Program-made: the position numbers and the translations under genes
Notes under the pieces: model-generated
Database searches by the model: none
The model's input: the letters and a program-made list of their open reading frames with translations, nothing else
Told to the model about the DNA's origin: nothing
In this document: positions 20,229-28,825 of the stretch, piece by piece
Numbering within the stretch: position 1 is the stretch's first letter
How the letters are laid out: each line of letters begins with the position of its first letter
Assembly: GCF_001071995.1 (NCBI RefSeq)
Contig: NZ_JVNU01000027.1
Span: forward strand, 62,001-126,000
DNA: 64,000 nt
Direction: 5' to 3'
From: Streptococcus sp. 263_SSPC
GTDB lineage: Bacteria > Bacillota > Bacilli > Lactobacillales > Aerococcaceae

Positions 20229-23200
20229 TCATTTTACAATTTTTATACATTCTTTATCTAAAATGTCGATAAGACTAGGGATTAGCTTAGATTCAAGGTT
20301 TACACCGTTTGCAAAAGAATTCTTTACAAGCGTTTTACTATTCACAAGGAATAATTCAACAGGTGTCACTCCTTTAAATTTCGTGACGAGTTGCTTAATT
20401 TCGGCATACACTTCAGGTGTGTGTTTCTCTGGACGAATTGCTATTTGCAATCTTTTTGCTGAGTCTTCTAGCAATTTATCTGCAAAACTCATCGGATACA
20501 TACGATTCAACTGCAATTGCCACTGTCCCTTTTGCCCTCTCTTCACACGGCCTTCCGCCAAAACCATCGTATTTTGTTGAAGGTGTTGATAGACTTCGGC
20601 AAGCGTAGACGGAAAGACGACAACATCCATCATTCCAGACGCATCTTGAAGTGTGACATACGCCATCTGCTCTCCTTTACGAGTCGAGATTTTACGAATG
20701 TCCACAATCATCCCTACAAATCGCATATACACTTCTTCAAAAACGGTTTGAATCGGAGTAATCCATCCACTCTTGACAAGAGGATCATATTTTGAGGAAG
20801 GATGAGGAGAAACTGAAAATCCAAGCACCTCGATTTCTTCTTCAATTCGTTGCAGGAGTGGTTCTTCTTCCACATGAGTGAACGCCACTTCTAAGTCATC
20901 TTCTAGCGATAAATTCAAGCCGTGGAACTTCACACTCTTAGCTACAGCATCCACATTTGCCTTCAGCGTTGCCCTTGTTTCACCAAATTCATCAAAAGCT
21001 CCTGCATTAATTAACGCGAGTAATAGCGGTTCTTTCGTATATTGAGCGCCCATTCGGTAAGCAAAGTCTTGGAAACCTTTGAACGGTCCATATTCATAAC
21101 GATTCTTCACGATACTTTCTACAAAGTCTCGGCGAATCCCCTTAATGTTATTGAGTCCGACAATAACACCACTATCGTCTGCCACAAAGTCTGCAAAACT
21201 ACGATTGATACTTGGTGGCAAAATCTTAATTCCTAATTGGCGCGCCTCTACAAGATAATCTTGCAACTTCGCTGATTTCGCGCTCGCGTTCTGGAATAAA
21301 GCCGTAAAGAATGCTGTTGGATAATTTGCTTTTAAGTAAGCTAATTGATAAGACAACATCGCATAAGCGACCGCGTGTGATTTGTTAAATCCATAGTTGG
21401 CAAACTTTTCGATATAGTCATATACCGTCTCGGCATCTTCTTGTTTATACCCTTTTGAAAGTGCCCCGTGCACAAATTTTTCTTTTTGTGCAGCAATCGC
21501 ATCACTATTCTTCTTCCCGATGGCACGGCGTAAAATATCGGCTTCTCCTAGAGTAAAGCCAGCCATTTCACTAGCCGCCTGCATAACTTGTTCTTGGTAA
21601 ACCAAGATACCGTATGTCGGTTCAAGAATCTTTTGCAGCGACGTGTGAGGATACTGAACAATTTCCGTCCCCTTTTTACGATTAATAAAGTGAGGAATTT
21701 GCTCCATTGGACCTGGACGATAAAGTGCAAGAACTGCTACTAAATCTTCGAACGCTGTTGGTTGCATATCCTTCAAGACGCGACGAATCCCGTCTGACTC
21801 GAATTGGAAAATCCCATTTGTTTGCGCCTTCTGGAAAAGCTCAAATGTACGCGCATCGTCTAAAGGAATCTTCGTAATATCTAATTCTTTTTTCGTAATC
21901 TTTTGCGTTTGTTGAATCGCCTTATGAAGCAATGTCAGGTTACTTAACCCAAGTAAGTCCATCTTAAGAAGACCCACTTTTTCAACAGCCTGCATGGCAT
22001 ATTGCGTAAGCATCCAATCGGCTTCCTGCAGTGACGCCGAATACCCTTTGTCTCGTTTCATTAAAGGAACGGTCTTCGTCAACGCGTCTTGAGATAACAC
22101 GACTCCGGCCGCATGAACAGATGAATGACGTGGAAGACCTTCAAGAGCTTGCGCCACTTGATAGAGCTTGCGATTGCGTTCGCTACTTTCCACATGTTCT
22201 CTAAACGCCTTATTTTCTTTATAAGTCTGCTCTAGCGTCACTTTCCCTTGAGCGATATTGTTTGAAAACTTCTGAACCGTAATGATGTTTTCGCCAAAGA
22301 CTTTACATACATCACGAATCACTTGCTTCGCCCCAAGCGTACCAAAAGTCACAATCTGAGCTACGTTTTGGTTCCCGTATTTCGAAACAATATACGCTAA
22401 AATATCTTCACGCTTATCATCTGGGAAGTCCAAATCGATATCGGGCATCGTATAACGTTCACGGTTTAAGAAACGCTCAAATAGCAAGTTATAGCGAATC
22501 GGATCAACGCCTGTAATATGCAAGAGGTACGCAACAAGAGATCCTGCCGCAGATCCACGACCAGCACCCGTTTGAATGCCTTTTTCTCGTGCGTGTCGCA
22601 TAATATCCCAAACGATAAGGAAGTAATCATCAAATCCCATTTCATGAATCACAGCTAACTCTTCTTTAAGGCGATTTACATAAACAGGTGTCGTTACTCC
22701 CATCTCAAGCATCGCGGCTTCACATAATTCATAAAGGAACTGTGCACTCGTCTTATCACCTGGCACTGGAAATTTAGGAAGCATCGTATCTCTTAGAGGA
22801 ATTTCCACCACTAAGTCCTTTGTAAATTGTTCTAAGTTCGTAAGAAGGATTCCACCTATTGCCGCTTGGAACAGCTTCGTCATCGAAGTCGCTTCAGGTA
22901 AGGATTCGCTCCCTGTTGCATCTTCTTGTGTAAACGAGAGAGTTTCTCCTAGTCGAATCGCTTGTAATACTTTCCATGGGAAATAGTCAGTTGTATTTAA
23001 ATAACGAGAGACACTAAAGGCAACTGGAATGACACCAGCAGCTTCAATCCCTTCACGCATCGTGTCAAACTCACCGCGTTCAACCATTTCACGAGTAATC
23101 CCTACGGCGATTTCAACGCCAAGAAATTCTTCCTTCATCGCACCAAGAACTGCTTCAAGTCTGCCCTTTGAATGCGCCGCAACCCACTCACTGTCCATTG

Positions 23201-23582
23201 GAGGAAGAACGATTTTCACGTCTTCGCTATGAGTGACAATCCACTCTGTCATCTCCTGTGTCCAAGTAAGCCCTTGTTGATAAAGGGTTGAAAGTTTCAG
23301 GAGGGATTCGTATCCCTTAGCGCCTTTTGCATAGACGATAAGCATTTCTTTTCTAGAAGCATCACTCTTCCAGGCAACCTCGAATGTACATCCTAGAATC
23401 GGTTGAATTCCATTTTGAATACAGCGCTCGTAAAATTCCACTGCGCCATGCAATACACCATCATCCGTTAAGGCAAGTTGCTTATAACCTAATAATTTTC
23501 CAGTTTCTACATACTCATTTAAACGAATCGTACTCTTGAGTAATGAATAGCTACTGAATACTTGTAAAGTTGTAAATGGCAT
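20229..23582 (-). CDS. dnaE: DNA polymerase III subunit alpha, DnaE
   Basis: The replicative polymerase that extends primers, chiefly on the lagging strand, in Firmicutes that also have PolC. The 1117 residues have an N-terminal PHP domain (about 1-205) and a polymerase core with GAGRGSAAGSLVAYLLHITG and the catalytic PDIDLDFPDDKR. The fingers region contains GFTLGEADILRRAIGKK. A C-terminal OB fold begins near 955 (FVGMIVDIRKISTRKG). GAGGAGG precedes the ATG, with an extended -10 TGCTATAAT at 23612-23620 on the minus strand. It is divergent from a small membrane-protein gene. Confidence 0.97.
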   Translation of the reverse strand: MPFTTLQVFSSYSLLKSTIRLNEYVETGKLLGYKQLALTDDGVLHGAVEFYERCIQNGIQPILGCTFEVAWKSDASRKEMLIVYAKGAKGYESLLKLSTLYQQGLTWTQEMTEWIVTHSEDVKIVLPPMDSEWVAAHSKGRLEAVLGAMKEEFLGVEIAVGITREMVERGEFDTMREGIEAAGVIPVAFSVSRYLNTTDYFPWKVLQAIRLGETLSFTQEDATGSESLPEATSMTKLFQAAIGGILLTNLEQFTKDLVVEIPLRDTMLPKFPVPGDKTSAQFLYELCEAAMLEMGVTTPVYVNRLKEELAVIHEMGFDDYFLIVWDIMRHAREKGIQTGAGRGSAAGSLVAYLLHITGVDPIRYNLLFERFLNRERYTMPDIDLDFPDDKREDILAYIVSKYGNQNVAQIVTFGTLGAKQVIRDVCKVFGENIITVQKFSNNIAQGKVTLEQTYKENKAFREHVESSERNRKLYQVAQALEGLPRHSSVHAAGVVLSQDALTKTVPLMKRDKGYSASLQEADWMLTQYAMQAVEKVGLLKMDLLGLSNLTLLHKAIQQTQKITKKELDITKIPLDDARTFELFQKAQTNGIFQFESDGIRRVLKDMQPTAFEDLVAVLALYRPGPMEQIPHFINRKKGTEIVQYPHTSLQKILEPTYGILVYQEQVMQAASEMAGFTLGEADILRRAIGKKNSDAIAAQKEKFVHGALSKGYKQEDAETVYDYIEKFANYGFNKSHAVAYAMLSYQLAYLKANYPTAFFTALFQNASAKSAKLQDYLVEARQLGIKILPPSINRSFADFVADDSGVIVGLNNIKGIRRDFVESIVKNRYEYGPFKGFQDFAYRMGAQYTKEPLLLALINAGAFDEFGETRATLKANVDAVAKSVKFHGLNLSLEDDLEVAFTHVEEEPLLQRIEEEIEVLGFSVSPHPSSKYDPLVKSGWITPIQTVFEEVYMRFVGMIVDIRKISTRKGEQMAYVTLQDASGMMDVVVFPSTLAEVYQHLQQNTMVLAEGRVKRGQKGQWQLQLNRMYPMSFADKLLEDSAKRLQIAIRPEKHTPEVYAEIKQLVTKFKGVTPVELFLVNSKTLVKNSFANGVNLESKLIPSLIDILDKECIKIVK

Positions 23583-23668
23583 AGGGCTCCTCCTCTCGTA
23601 TTAGTCGTCTTATTATAGCATATCTTCCCCTTTCACGCTCCCATTTGGAAAGATTTTTGGCCCATCTA

Positions 23669-23698
23669 TTGTCAAAAGAATCTTGCTTGTACTATAAT
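23669..23698 (+). promoter_or_regulatory. Promoter of the DUF2929 gene
   Basis: TTGTCA (23669-23674), 18 bases, TATAAT (23693-23698). It predicts transcription from about 23705, which excludes an ATG at 23704 as the start and supports the GTG at 23722. Confidence 0.72.
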
Positions 23699-23721
23699 GG
23701 GAAATGAAAGAAGGGTTGTCC

Positions 23722-23904
23722 GTGAAATATATTGTTACCATCATATGGGGATTGATACTTAGCCAAGTTACTTATTATTTAGGAAGTGCACTTTCTCAAA
23801 CACCTTACAACGTACAAAGCGCCGTAATCGTAGGAGTGCTCGTAACCGCAGCTATCTTTATCATCCAACACGTATTTATGAAATCAAAAGAAAACAGAAG
23901 TTAA
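23722..23904 (+). CDS. Small membrane protein, DUF2929 (YjzD-like) family
   Basis: A 60-residue protein with two hydrophobic spans, YIVTIIWGLILSQVTYYLG and VQSAVIVGVLVTAAIFIIQ, and a basic tail KSKENRS. This matches the short two-span DUF2929 type that is often divergent from dnaE in Lactobacillales. The GTG at 23722 was chosen because the upstream ATG lies at or before the predicted transcription start. A 15-bp perfect terminator stem overlaps its last codons. No function is established. Confidence 0.78.
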   Translation: MKYIVTIIWGLILSQVTYYLGSALSQTPYNVQSAVIVGVLVTAAIFIIQHVFMKSKENRS

Positions 23905-23931
23905 GAGTTGAACCTTAACTTCTGTTTTTTT
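23891..23931 (+). terminator. Terminator of the DUF2929 gene
   Basis: Perfect 15-bp stem (AAAACAGAAGTTAAG and its complement) with an 8-base loop, ending in a T-run. The left arm includes the gene's final codons. Confidence 0.92.
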
Positions 23932-24127
23932 ATTTATTTTTAGCGCTTCGAAGTTAGACCAACTTTCGCACGTTGCAATTCTATCTCTCTTATTTTCTTT
24001 GGTCAGCACATAGTCCCGTACATTAACTGAATATTCAAGAGAATCATTAATTTTTCTTAAATACAGTGGTTATTCAGTGATGATAGCGGTATAGTTATTT
24101 TGAAAAATATGATAGGAGAACATATCT

Positions 24128-24526
24128 ATGAAAAAATTAAACTCTATAAAAGAATTTGTTAGTTATTGTGTTGCATATCATTTTTTTTGGATAATATTAT
24201 CGTTTATAGCTTTAGTAATGGATCCCCCTAAACCTGATAATTATAATAGTTTAATTTCAGAATCGAACTTCATAATTCTTTATTTCATTTTGAGTGGAAT
24301 ATACTTACTACCACTATTCCCACTAATTTCCATTAATAAACAAATTTCCACCGTAAAAATTCTACTCTCGTTCATGTTTATTTCTACGCTCACACAATTG
24401 ATACTATACTTTCAACAACATTACTTTGTTTCTTTTAACCTAACTGGTATATTCTCAACATATCTATTAACTGTAGCTTGGCAAACACTAATTTTCTCTC
24501 TCGGTTTATATTTTATAAAAAATTAA
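24128..24526 (+). CDS. Hypothetical four-span membrane protein
   Basis: A 132-residue, very hydrophobic protein I do not recognise. Predicted spans are near residues 12-30 (YCVAYHFFWIILSFIALVM), 48-68 (FIILYFILSGIYLLPLFP), 77-97 and 108-129. Few charges and a short basic tail suggest an integral inner-membrane protein. AGGAGAAC lies eight bases before the ATG and a perfect terminator follows, so it is a real single-gene unit. Its codon use looks more AT-rich than its neighbours, which suggests acquired or fast-evolving DNA. An immunity or small toxin-resistance role is possible but there is no direct support. Confidence 0.6.
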   Translation: MKKLNSIKEFVSYCVAYHFFWIILSFIALVMDPPKPDNYNSLISESNFIILYFILSGIYLLPLFPLISINKQISTVKILLSFMFISTLTQLILYFQQHYFVSFNLTGIFSTYLLTVAWQTLIFSLGLYFIKN

Positions 24527-24559
24527 TCGAAGCTAATTTTCTTTCAATTAGCTTCGATT
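24525..24559 (+). terminator. Terminator of the hypothetical membrane protein
   Basis: Perfect stem AATCGAAGCTAATT / AATTAGCTTCGATT with a 7-base loop, followed by ATTTTC. Confidence 0.85.
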
Positions 24560-24593
24560 ATTTTCAGTTATTACTCATTTAGAAAGGTTACTG

Positions 24594-24727
24594 TATAGAT
24601 CGCACAAAAGACCGAGGTCAAATCTCAGCACAGTCCAATTCCATCGCCTGTAAATTCACACTAGAAAGCACTCACTAAGAACGTTCCCTCTTTAGAAATG
24701 TTTATGTATAAATTGCACAAAAGACCG
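24594..24727 (+). repeat. Direct repeat flanking the left of structured element A
   Basis: CACAAAAGACCG occurs at about 24603-24614 and 24716-24727 within longer similar blocks (TATAGATCG... and TATAAATTG...). The second block can pair with the queA 3' end at 24921-24948. Apart from this and element A, I see nothing coding in 24560-24932. Confidence 0.6.
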
Positions 24728-24739
24728 TGGGCAAACGAA

Positions 24740-24906
24740 GAACCATAGGGATTCTATGGTAGAAGTAATAGCGATTAGTAACCGATGTGAATTAGATTCT
24801 CTTGAAAATTTATTTTCTAGAGAATCTTTGAAGCTCGGTAGGATTGAGACTCAAGGCTCAATCCGATACAGCTATTATCTCTACCATGAAGATATCCCTA
24901 TGGTTC
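24740..24906 (+). repeat. Structured intergenic element, family 1, copy A
   Basis: The outer arms GAACCATAGGGAT and ATCCCTATGGTTC are perfectly complementary. Inside are GGTAGAAGTAATAGC against GCTATTATCTCTACC. The core has a hairpin GATTCTCT...AGAGAATC enclosing an A/T loop, then the conserved TTTGAAG, then a second hairpin GGATTGAG...CTCAATCC, ending GATAC. The same architecture with different but complementary stems is seen in copies B, C and D. It lies between two convergent genes. Confidence 0.85.
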
Positions 24907-24932
24907 GTAGTTAGACCGAAGGTCTTTTCCCT

Positions 24933-25970
24933 TTATTTATGCACAAACATTGCATCGCCAAAACTAAAGAAGCGGTAACGTTCTTCGATGGCGTGCTGAT
25001 ACGCTTCTAGTGTGAATTCACGTCCAAGATACGCGCTGACAAGCATAACAAGCGTTGATTTTGGCAAGTGGAAGTTCGTTACAAACGCGTCCACCACACG
25101 GAACTCATACCCTGGTGAGATAAAAATATCCGTCCAACCACTCGCAGGCACCACATGCCCATCATTGTCTCTGGCAACTGTTTCTAACGTACGAATCGAA
25201 GTCGTACCAACGGCAATAACACGTTTGCCAGCTTTTTTAGTCGCTTCAATCATGTCTGCAGTTTCTTTTGACACATTATAATACTCTGAATGCATCTTGT
25301 GGTCTTCTAGCGAATCCACAGAAACAGGTCTAAAGGTTCCAAGACCAACATGTAATGTAACTGGAACAATATTCACGCCCTTCTCACGGATTTTTTGCAT
25401 TAATTCTTCCGTAAAGTGCAATCCAGCTGTAGGTGCTGCTGCAGATCCATTTTCTTTCGCATAAACGGTTTGGTAACGTTCTTTATCTTCTAAACGTTCT
25501 TTGATATATGGTGGCAATGGCATTTCACCAAGAGATTCCAAAACTTCTAGGAATACTCCTTCGTATGAAAACTCGATGATACGTCCACCTTGTTCTAATT
25601 CTTCGACAACTGTTGCTTTAAGTCGACCATCTCCAAAAGAAACCACACTACCAACTTTTATACGTTTGGCAGGTTTCACAAGTGTTTCCCACTTGTCGCC
25701 TTCTGTATTCGTTAATAGTAAGACTTCAATATGAGCTCCTGTTTCTTCTTTCGTTCCATAAAGACGTGCTGGGAGTACACGCGTGTTATTCACAACAAGT
25801 GTATCTCCTTCTTCTAATTCATCTAGTAAATCAGAAAAATGTTTATCTTCAATGCTATGTGTTGTTTTATCCACCACTAATAAACGTGAAGACGTACGGT
25901 CTTTCAATGGTGTTTGAGCGATTAATTCTTCGGGTAAATCGAAGTCAAAATCTTTCGTTGTATAGTTCAT
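24933..25970 (-). CDS. queA: S-adenosylmethionine:tRNA ribosyltransferase-isomerase
   Basis: It transfers the ribosyl part of AdoMet to preQ1 in tRNA during queuosine synthesis. The 345 residues contain [21 protein letters not shown], cited as landmark residues 8-28, then [11 protein letters not shown], the signature [22 protein letters not shown] and the C-terminal [18 protein letters not shown]. It lies 14 bases after ruvB and completes a ruvA-ruvB-queA operon common in Firmicutes. The tgt gene is not in this window. The last codons lie inside the outer arm of structured element A. Confidence 0.97.
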   Translation of the reverse strand: MNYTTKDFDFDLPEELIAQTPLKDRTSSRLLVVDKTTHSIEDKHFSDLLDELEEGDTLVVNNTRVLPARLYGTKEETGAHIEVLLLTNTEGDKWETLVKPAKRIKVGSVVSFGDGRLKATVVEELEQGGRIIEFSYEGVFLEVLESLGEMPLPPYIKERLEDKERYQTVYAKENGSAAAPTAGLHFTEELMQKIREKGVNIVPVTLHVGLGTFRPVSVDSLEDHKMHSEYYNVSKETADMIEATKKAGKRVIAVGTTSIRTLETVARDNDGHVVPASGWTDIFISPGYEFRVVDAFVTNFHLPKSTLVMLVSAYLGREFTLEAYQHAIEERYRFFSFGDAMFVHK

Positions 25971-25984
25971 TTCTATTTCCTTCC

Positions 25985-26992
25985 TTACGACATGGGATAT
26001 AAGCGTCCTAAGTGAGCATATCCTTCAGGCGTCACCACACGACCGCGTGATGTACGTTTTAAAAATCCAATTTGTAATAAATATGGTTCATACATATCTT
26101 CGATAGTTTCGGCGTCTTCTGAAATATTCGCCGCAATGGCTCCAAGTCCAACTGGACCGCCATCATATAAATCAATCATTGCCGTCAATAGTTTACGGTC
26201 GATATGGTCTAACCCTTTAGCGTCTACTCGCAAGACTTTTAGAGCTTGCTGCGTAATTTCTTTTGAAATCATGCCTTCTTCGTATACTTGAGAAAAGTCA
26301 CGTACACGCTTCAAGAGACGGTTGGCAATACGCGGTGTCCCACGAGAACGAAGCGCAATCTCAAGAGCGGCTTCCTCTTTAATTTCACTATCAAAAACAT
26401 TCGCACTTCGTTTAACAATCTCAGCTAGAGATGACTCATCGTAATACTCCATATGTTCCACAATCCCGAAACGGTCACGAAGCGGTGCAGAAAGAGCCCC
26501 TGCACGAGTCGTCGCACCAATTAACGTAAACGGCGGCAATGGGAAATGCACCGGATGCGCAGTTGGTCCTTGTCCGACCACGATATCCACGAAGAAATCT
26601 TCCATCGCTGAATACAGCATCTCTTCCACAACTCGTGGTAAACGGTGAATCTCGTCGATAAATAAGACATCCCCTGCTTGTAAGTCATTTAAAAGCGCCA
26701 CTAAGTCTCCTGGACGTTCAATCGCTGGTCCACTTGTCGTCTTAATGCCGACTTCTAATTCGTTAGCAATCACCATCGCAAGTGTCGTCTTCCCAAGTCC
26801 TGGAGGTCCGTATAGTAACACGTGATCCAAGGCTTCGGAACGACTGCGAGCCGCTTGAATATAGACGGCAAGCTCTTCTTTTACTTTTTGTTGACCGATA
26901 TATTGTTGCAACGTCTGTGGGCGCAGTGATAATTCGGCTTGTACTTCCCCTTCGTCCAACGGGTTTCCGTCAATAAAACGTTCTTCCTCCAC
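25985..26992 (-). CDS. ruvB: Holliday junction branch-migration ATPase RuvB
   Basis: AAA+ motor that drives Holliday-junction migration with RuvA. The 335 residues have [19 protein letters not shown], the Walker [10 protein letters not shown] and the Walker B DEIHRL. Sensor and arginine-finger segments include [18 protein letters not shown]. The C-terminal winged helix has [20 protein letters not shown]. It follows ruvA after 12 bases. There is no ruvC nearby, as expected because Firmicutes use RecU. Confidence 0.98.
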   Translation of the reverse strand: MEEERFIDGNPLDEGEVQAELSLRPQTLQQYIGQQKVKEELAVYIQAARSRSEALDHVLLYGPPGLGKTTLAMVIANELEVGIKTTSGPAIERPGDLVALLNDLQAGDVLFIDEIHRLPRVVEEMLYSAMEDFFVDIVVGQGPTAHPVHFPLPPFTLIGATTRAGALSAPLRDRFGIVEHMEYYDESSLAEIVKRSANVFDSEIKEEAALEIALRSRGTPRIANRLLKRVRDFSQVYEEGMISKEITQQALKVLRVDAKGLDHIDRKLLTAMIDLYDGGPVGLGAIAANISEDAETIEDMYEPYLLQIGFLKRTSRGRVVTPEGYAHLGRLYPMS

Positions 26993-27004
26993 GATAATCC
27001 TCCA

Positions 27005-27592
27005 TTATTTCATCAATAGTTTAAAGGCTACTTTTAATGCCTTTTGCGTCGTACTTGGAGCAGCTGCTTCCAGCGACTTCCAAATCTTCGTAATTTCTTT
27101 TGCAGAATAACCAAGGCCCAGTAAGGCTTCTTTCGCTTCTTCCAGTGTTGCTTGGTTTGTTGAAACAACAGCTTTCGTCGTTTCTTCTGGGACAGCTTCA
27201 AACTTCCCTTTCAAGTCCAAAATAATTTGTTGTGCTGTTTTCTTACCAACACCTGGGAATTTTGTTAAATAAGTGACATTGCCACTTTCTACAGCATTCA
27301 CGAATCCTTCTGTATCGTCATTGGCTAAAATACTCATCGCACTCTTTGGTCCAATACCAGAAACGCTAATTAAACGTTGGAATAATTCGCGTTCTTCGCT
27401 TGAGATAAATCCATATAATGTAATGGAATCTTCACGAACCACTTGTTGCACTAATACTTTAATTTGTTTTTTTAGAGAATCTTGTAGGCGGTATGGGTTG
27501 GCAAAGACCACTTGATACCCTACGCCATGCACATCGACAACAATGGCTGTTGGTAAGATATGCGCTAACTCTCCATTTAAATATTCATACAT
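27005..27592 (-). CDS. ruvA: Holliday junction DNA-binding protein RuvA
   Basis: It tetramerises on four-way junctions and loads RuvB. The 195 residues show three domains: an OB fold (MYEYLNGELAHILPTAIVVD), tandem helix-hairpin-helix motifs with VSGIGPKSAMSIL and FPGVGKKTAQQIILDLKGK, and a C-terminal UBA-like RuvB-binding domain with EEAKEALLGLGYSAKEI. GGAGC lies upstream of the ATG. It is the first gene of ruvA-ruvB-queA. Confidence 0.97.
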   Translation of the reverse strand: MYEYLNGELAHILPTAIVVDVHGVGYQVVFANPYRLQDSLKKQIKVLVQQVVREDSITLYGFISSEERELFQRLISVSGIGPKSAMSILANDDTEGFVNAVESGNVTYLTKFPGVGKKTAQQIILDLKGKFEAVPEETTKAVVSTNQATLEEAKEALLGLGYSAKEITKIWKSLEAAAPSTTQKALKVAFKLLMK

Positions 27593-27676
27593 GAATGATG
27601 CTCCTTTTTTGTCTATATCAGAACAATTTTAGCATAACAAGAAGGTCTAGGGCAAATGTCTGTTCGTATATTGTTC

Positions 27677-27711
27677 AAAAAAGCAGCCCCTTTTCGAAAG
27701 AGACTGCTTTT
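27677..27711 (-). terminator. Terminator of the FMN reductase gene
   Basis: Stem AAAAGCAG..CTTT / AAAG..CTGCTTTT with two mismatches and a short TCG loop, followed on the minus strand by TTTTTTG. Confidence 0.8.
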
Positions 27712-27734
27712 CAAAGTTAAGTTTTTAGTTTTCA

Positions 27735-28274
27735 TTATGCATTTAATAATGCTTCTGCTTGTTTTTCAAGTCCTGCTACTACTTCTTCGCTTAATGTAAC
27801 AACGCCTGTTCCCCAAGCTTCAGGATTAATTGTAGCAGATGTGAAATCACCAACTACTTGCATACGGATGAATGATAATAATGCGTTATAAGCCGCAAAT
27901 AACGGTTCATGTCCTGCATTTGCCATTGCTGATACAGTTACAACTTTATCTTGTAAAATAGATGGTCCATGTGTATCTGATAAATCTAACGCACGGCTCA
28001 TCCAGTCTAATAAGTTCTTCACTGTTCCAGGAATTGCGAAGTTATACGCTGGCGAGAAGATCCATACAGCATCTGCTTTACCGAATGCGTCTCTTGCTGC
28101 TTGTACTTCAGGTAATACTGGAGTTTCTAAGTCTTGGTTCATTAATGGAAGGTTTGAGTAATCTAAGTAAGTGACTGTTGCTTTTCCTTCTAAAATACGT
28201 TCCGCTTTTTCAGCCATTTGGTGGTTGAAGCTACCTTTACGTAAGCTACCTACAACAAATAAAATGTTTTTCAT
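27735..28274 (-). CDS. NAD(P)H-dependent FMN reductase family protein
   Basis: Flavodoxin-fold flavin or quinone reductase of about 179 residues. The FMN phosphate loop GSLRKGSFNHQMA lies near the N-terminus, and IFSPAYNFAIPGTVKNLLDWM forms the flavin-edge loop typical of the FMN_red family. There is no membrane segment. AGAGGA suits the second of two nearby ATGs (28272-28274) better than the first (28280). It has its own promoter and terminator. Members reduce FMN, quinones or azo dyes; the substrate cannot be told from sequence. Confidence 0.85.
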   Translation of the reverse strand: MKNILFVVGSLRKGSFNHQMAEKAERILEGKATVTYLDYSNLPLMNQDLETPVLPEVQAARDAFGKADAVWIFSPAYNFAIPGTVKNLLDWMSRALDLSDTHGPSILQDKVVTVSAMANAGHEPLFAAYNALLSFIRMQVVGDFTSATINPEAWGTGVVTLSEEVVAGLEKQAEALLNA

Positions 28275-28339
28275 ATTCATATCCTCTTTTCATCTTTTTC
28301 AGCCAAGAAAGTGACGTCTTCTCTCTTGGAACTGTCATT

Positions 28340-28368
28340 AGATTATCATCACTTAAACGTTAAAGCAA
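28340..28368 (-). promoter_or_regulatory. Promoter of the FMN reductase gene
   Basis: Minus strand: TTGCTT (28363-28368), 17 bases, TAATCT (28340-28345), about 65 bases before the start codon. Confidence 0.55.
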
Positions 28369-28459
28369 TTTATCTGCTCACAAAAAAATTTTATTCTACT
28401 TTAATAAAAAAGTCCTACAATCGTTGATATTACAATGTTCTAAAAGCAAAAATAAATAA

Positions 28460-28487
28460 ATCATTATAATGTATACGTTATAATGAT
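28460..28487. repeat. 28-bp palindrome centred on GTATAC
   Basis: ATCATTATAA and TTATAATGAT flank TGTATACG, giving a nearly perfect dyad with TATAAT on both strands. It could be a regulator operator, a divergent promoter or a cruciform. It lies in the 550-base gap between the FMN reductase gene and pta. Confidence 0.6.
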
Positions 28488-28522
28488 AAAAATTTTGAGT
28501 AAAATAGAATTCCAAAAGTTTG

Positions 28523-28675
28523 GTTGACTTTGCCATCGCAGGCCCAAAACTTCGCACTGAGAAGTTTTGCTTCCCAGAATATCCGGACTCGTCCCTCTCG
28601 CACCTAATCAGCCTATATAAATTGAAAAACGACTCACTAGGAGTCGTTTTTTTGTAGTTGAGTTCGCCATCGCAG
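28523..28675 (+). repeat. Direct repeat GTTGA.TT.GCCATCGCAG, two copies
   Basis: Nineteen-base blocks at 28523-28541 and 28657-28675 differ at two positions. Each is followed by a small hairpin region. Between them is an AAAACTTC/GAAGTTTT hairpin. The second copy leads into the family 2 element. Confidence 0.65.
28625..28653 (+). terminator. Terminator-like hairpin upstream of family 2 element E1
   Basis: Stem AAAAACGACTC / GAGTCGTTTTT with a 5-base loop and a following T-run. It is bidirectional in appearance. No plus-strand gene precedes it closely. Confidence 0.7.
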
Positions 28676-28703
28676 AAATCGCGAAGTCTCGCATCGCTCA
28701 GTA

Positions 28704-28825
28704 GCTTATTGATGTTCTTTTCATCACTCGTGATTCAAGAACATCTAATAAGCCTTGAGGGGGAAAGACGACGAAGCAAAAATGACTCGCACTGCGAGTC
28801 ATTTTTTGTCTTCTGTCTTTCTCCC
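28704..28825 (+). repeat. Structured intergenic element, family 2, copy E1
   Basis: Two hairpins. The first has nested stems GCTTATT/AATAAGC and GATGTTCTT/AAGAACATC around TCATCACTCGTGATT. The second pairs GGGGAAAGAC with GTCTTTCTCCC and encloses ATGACTCGC/GCGAGTCAT. Copy E2 has different bases in the same paired positions. The element touches the pta stop codon, and its inner hairpin followed by TTTTT on the minus strand serves as the likely pta terminator (28778-28807). Confidence 0.82.

Noticed and set aside
24560-24932. Element A region considered as an IS remnant
   Set aside because: No transposase fragment or clear target-site duplication; the preserved branched structure argues for a structured element instead.
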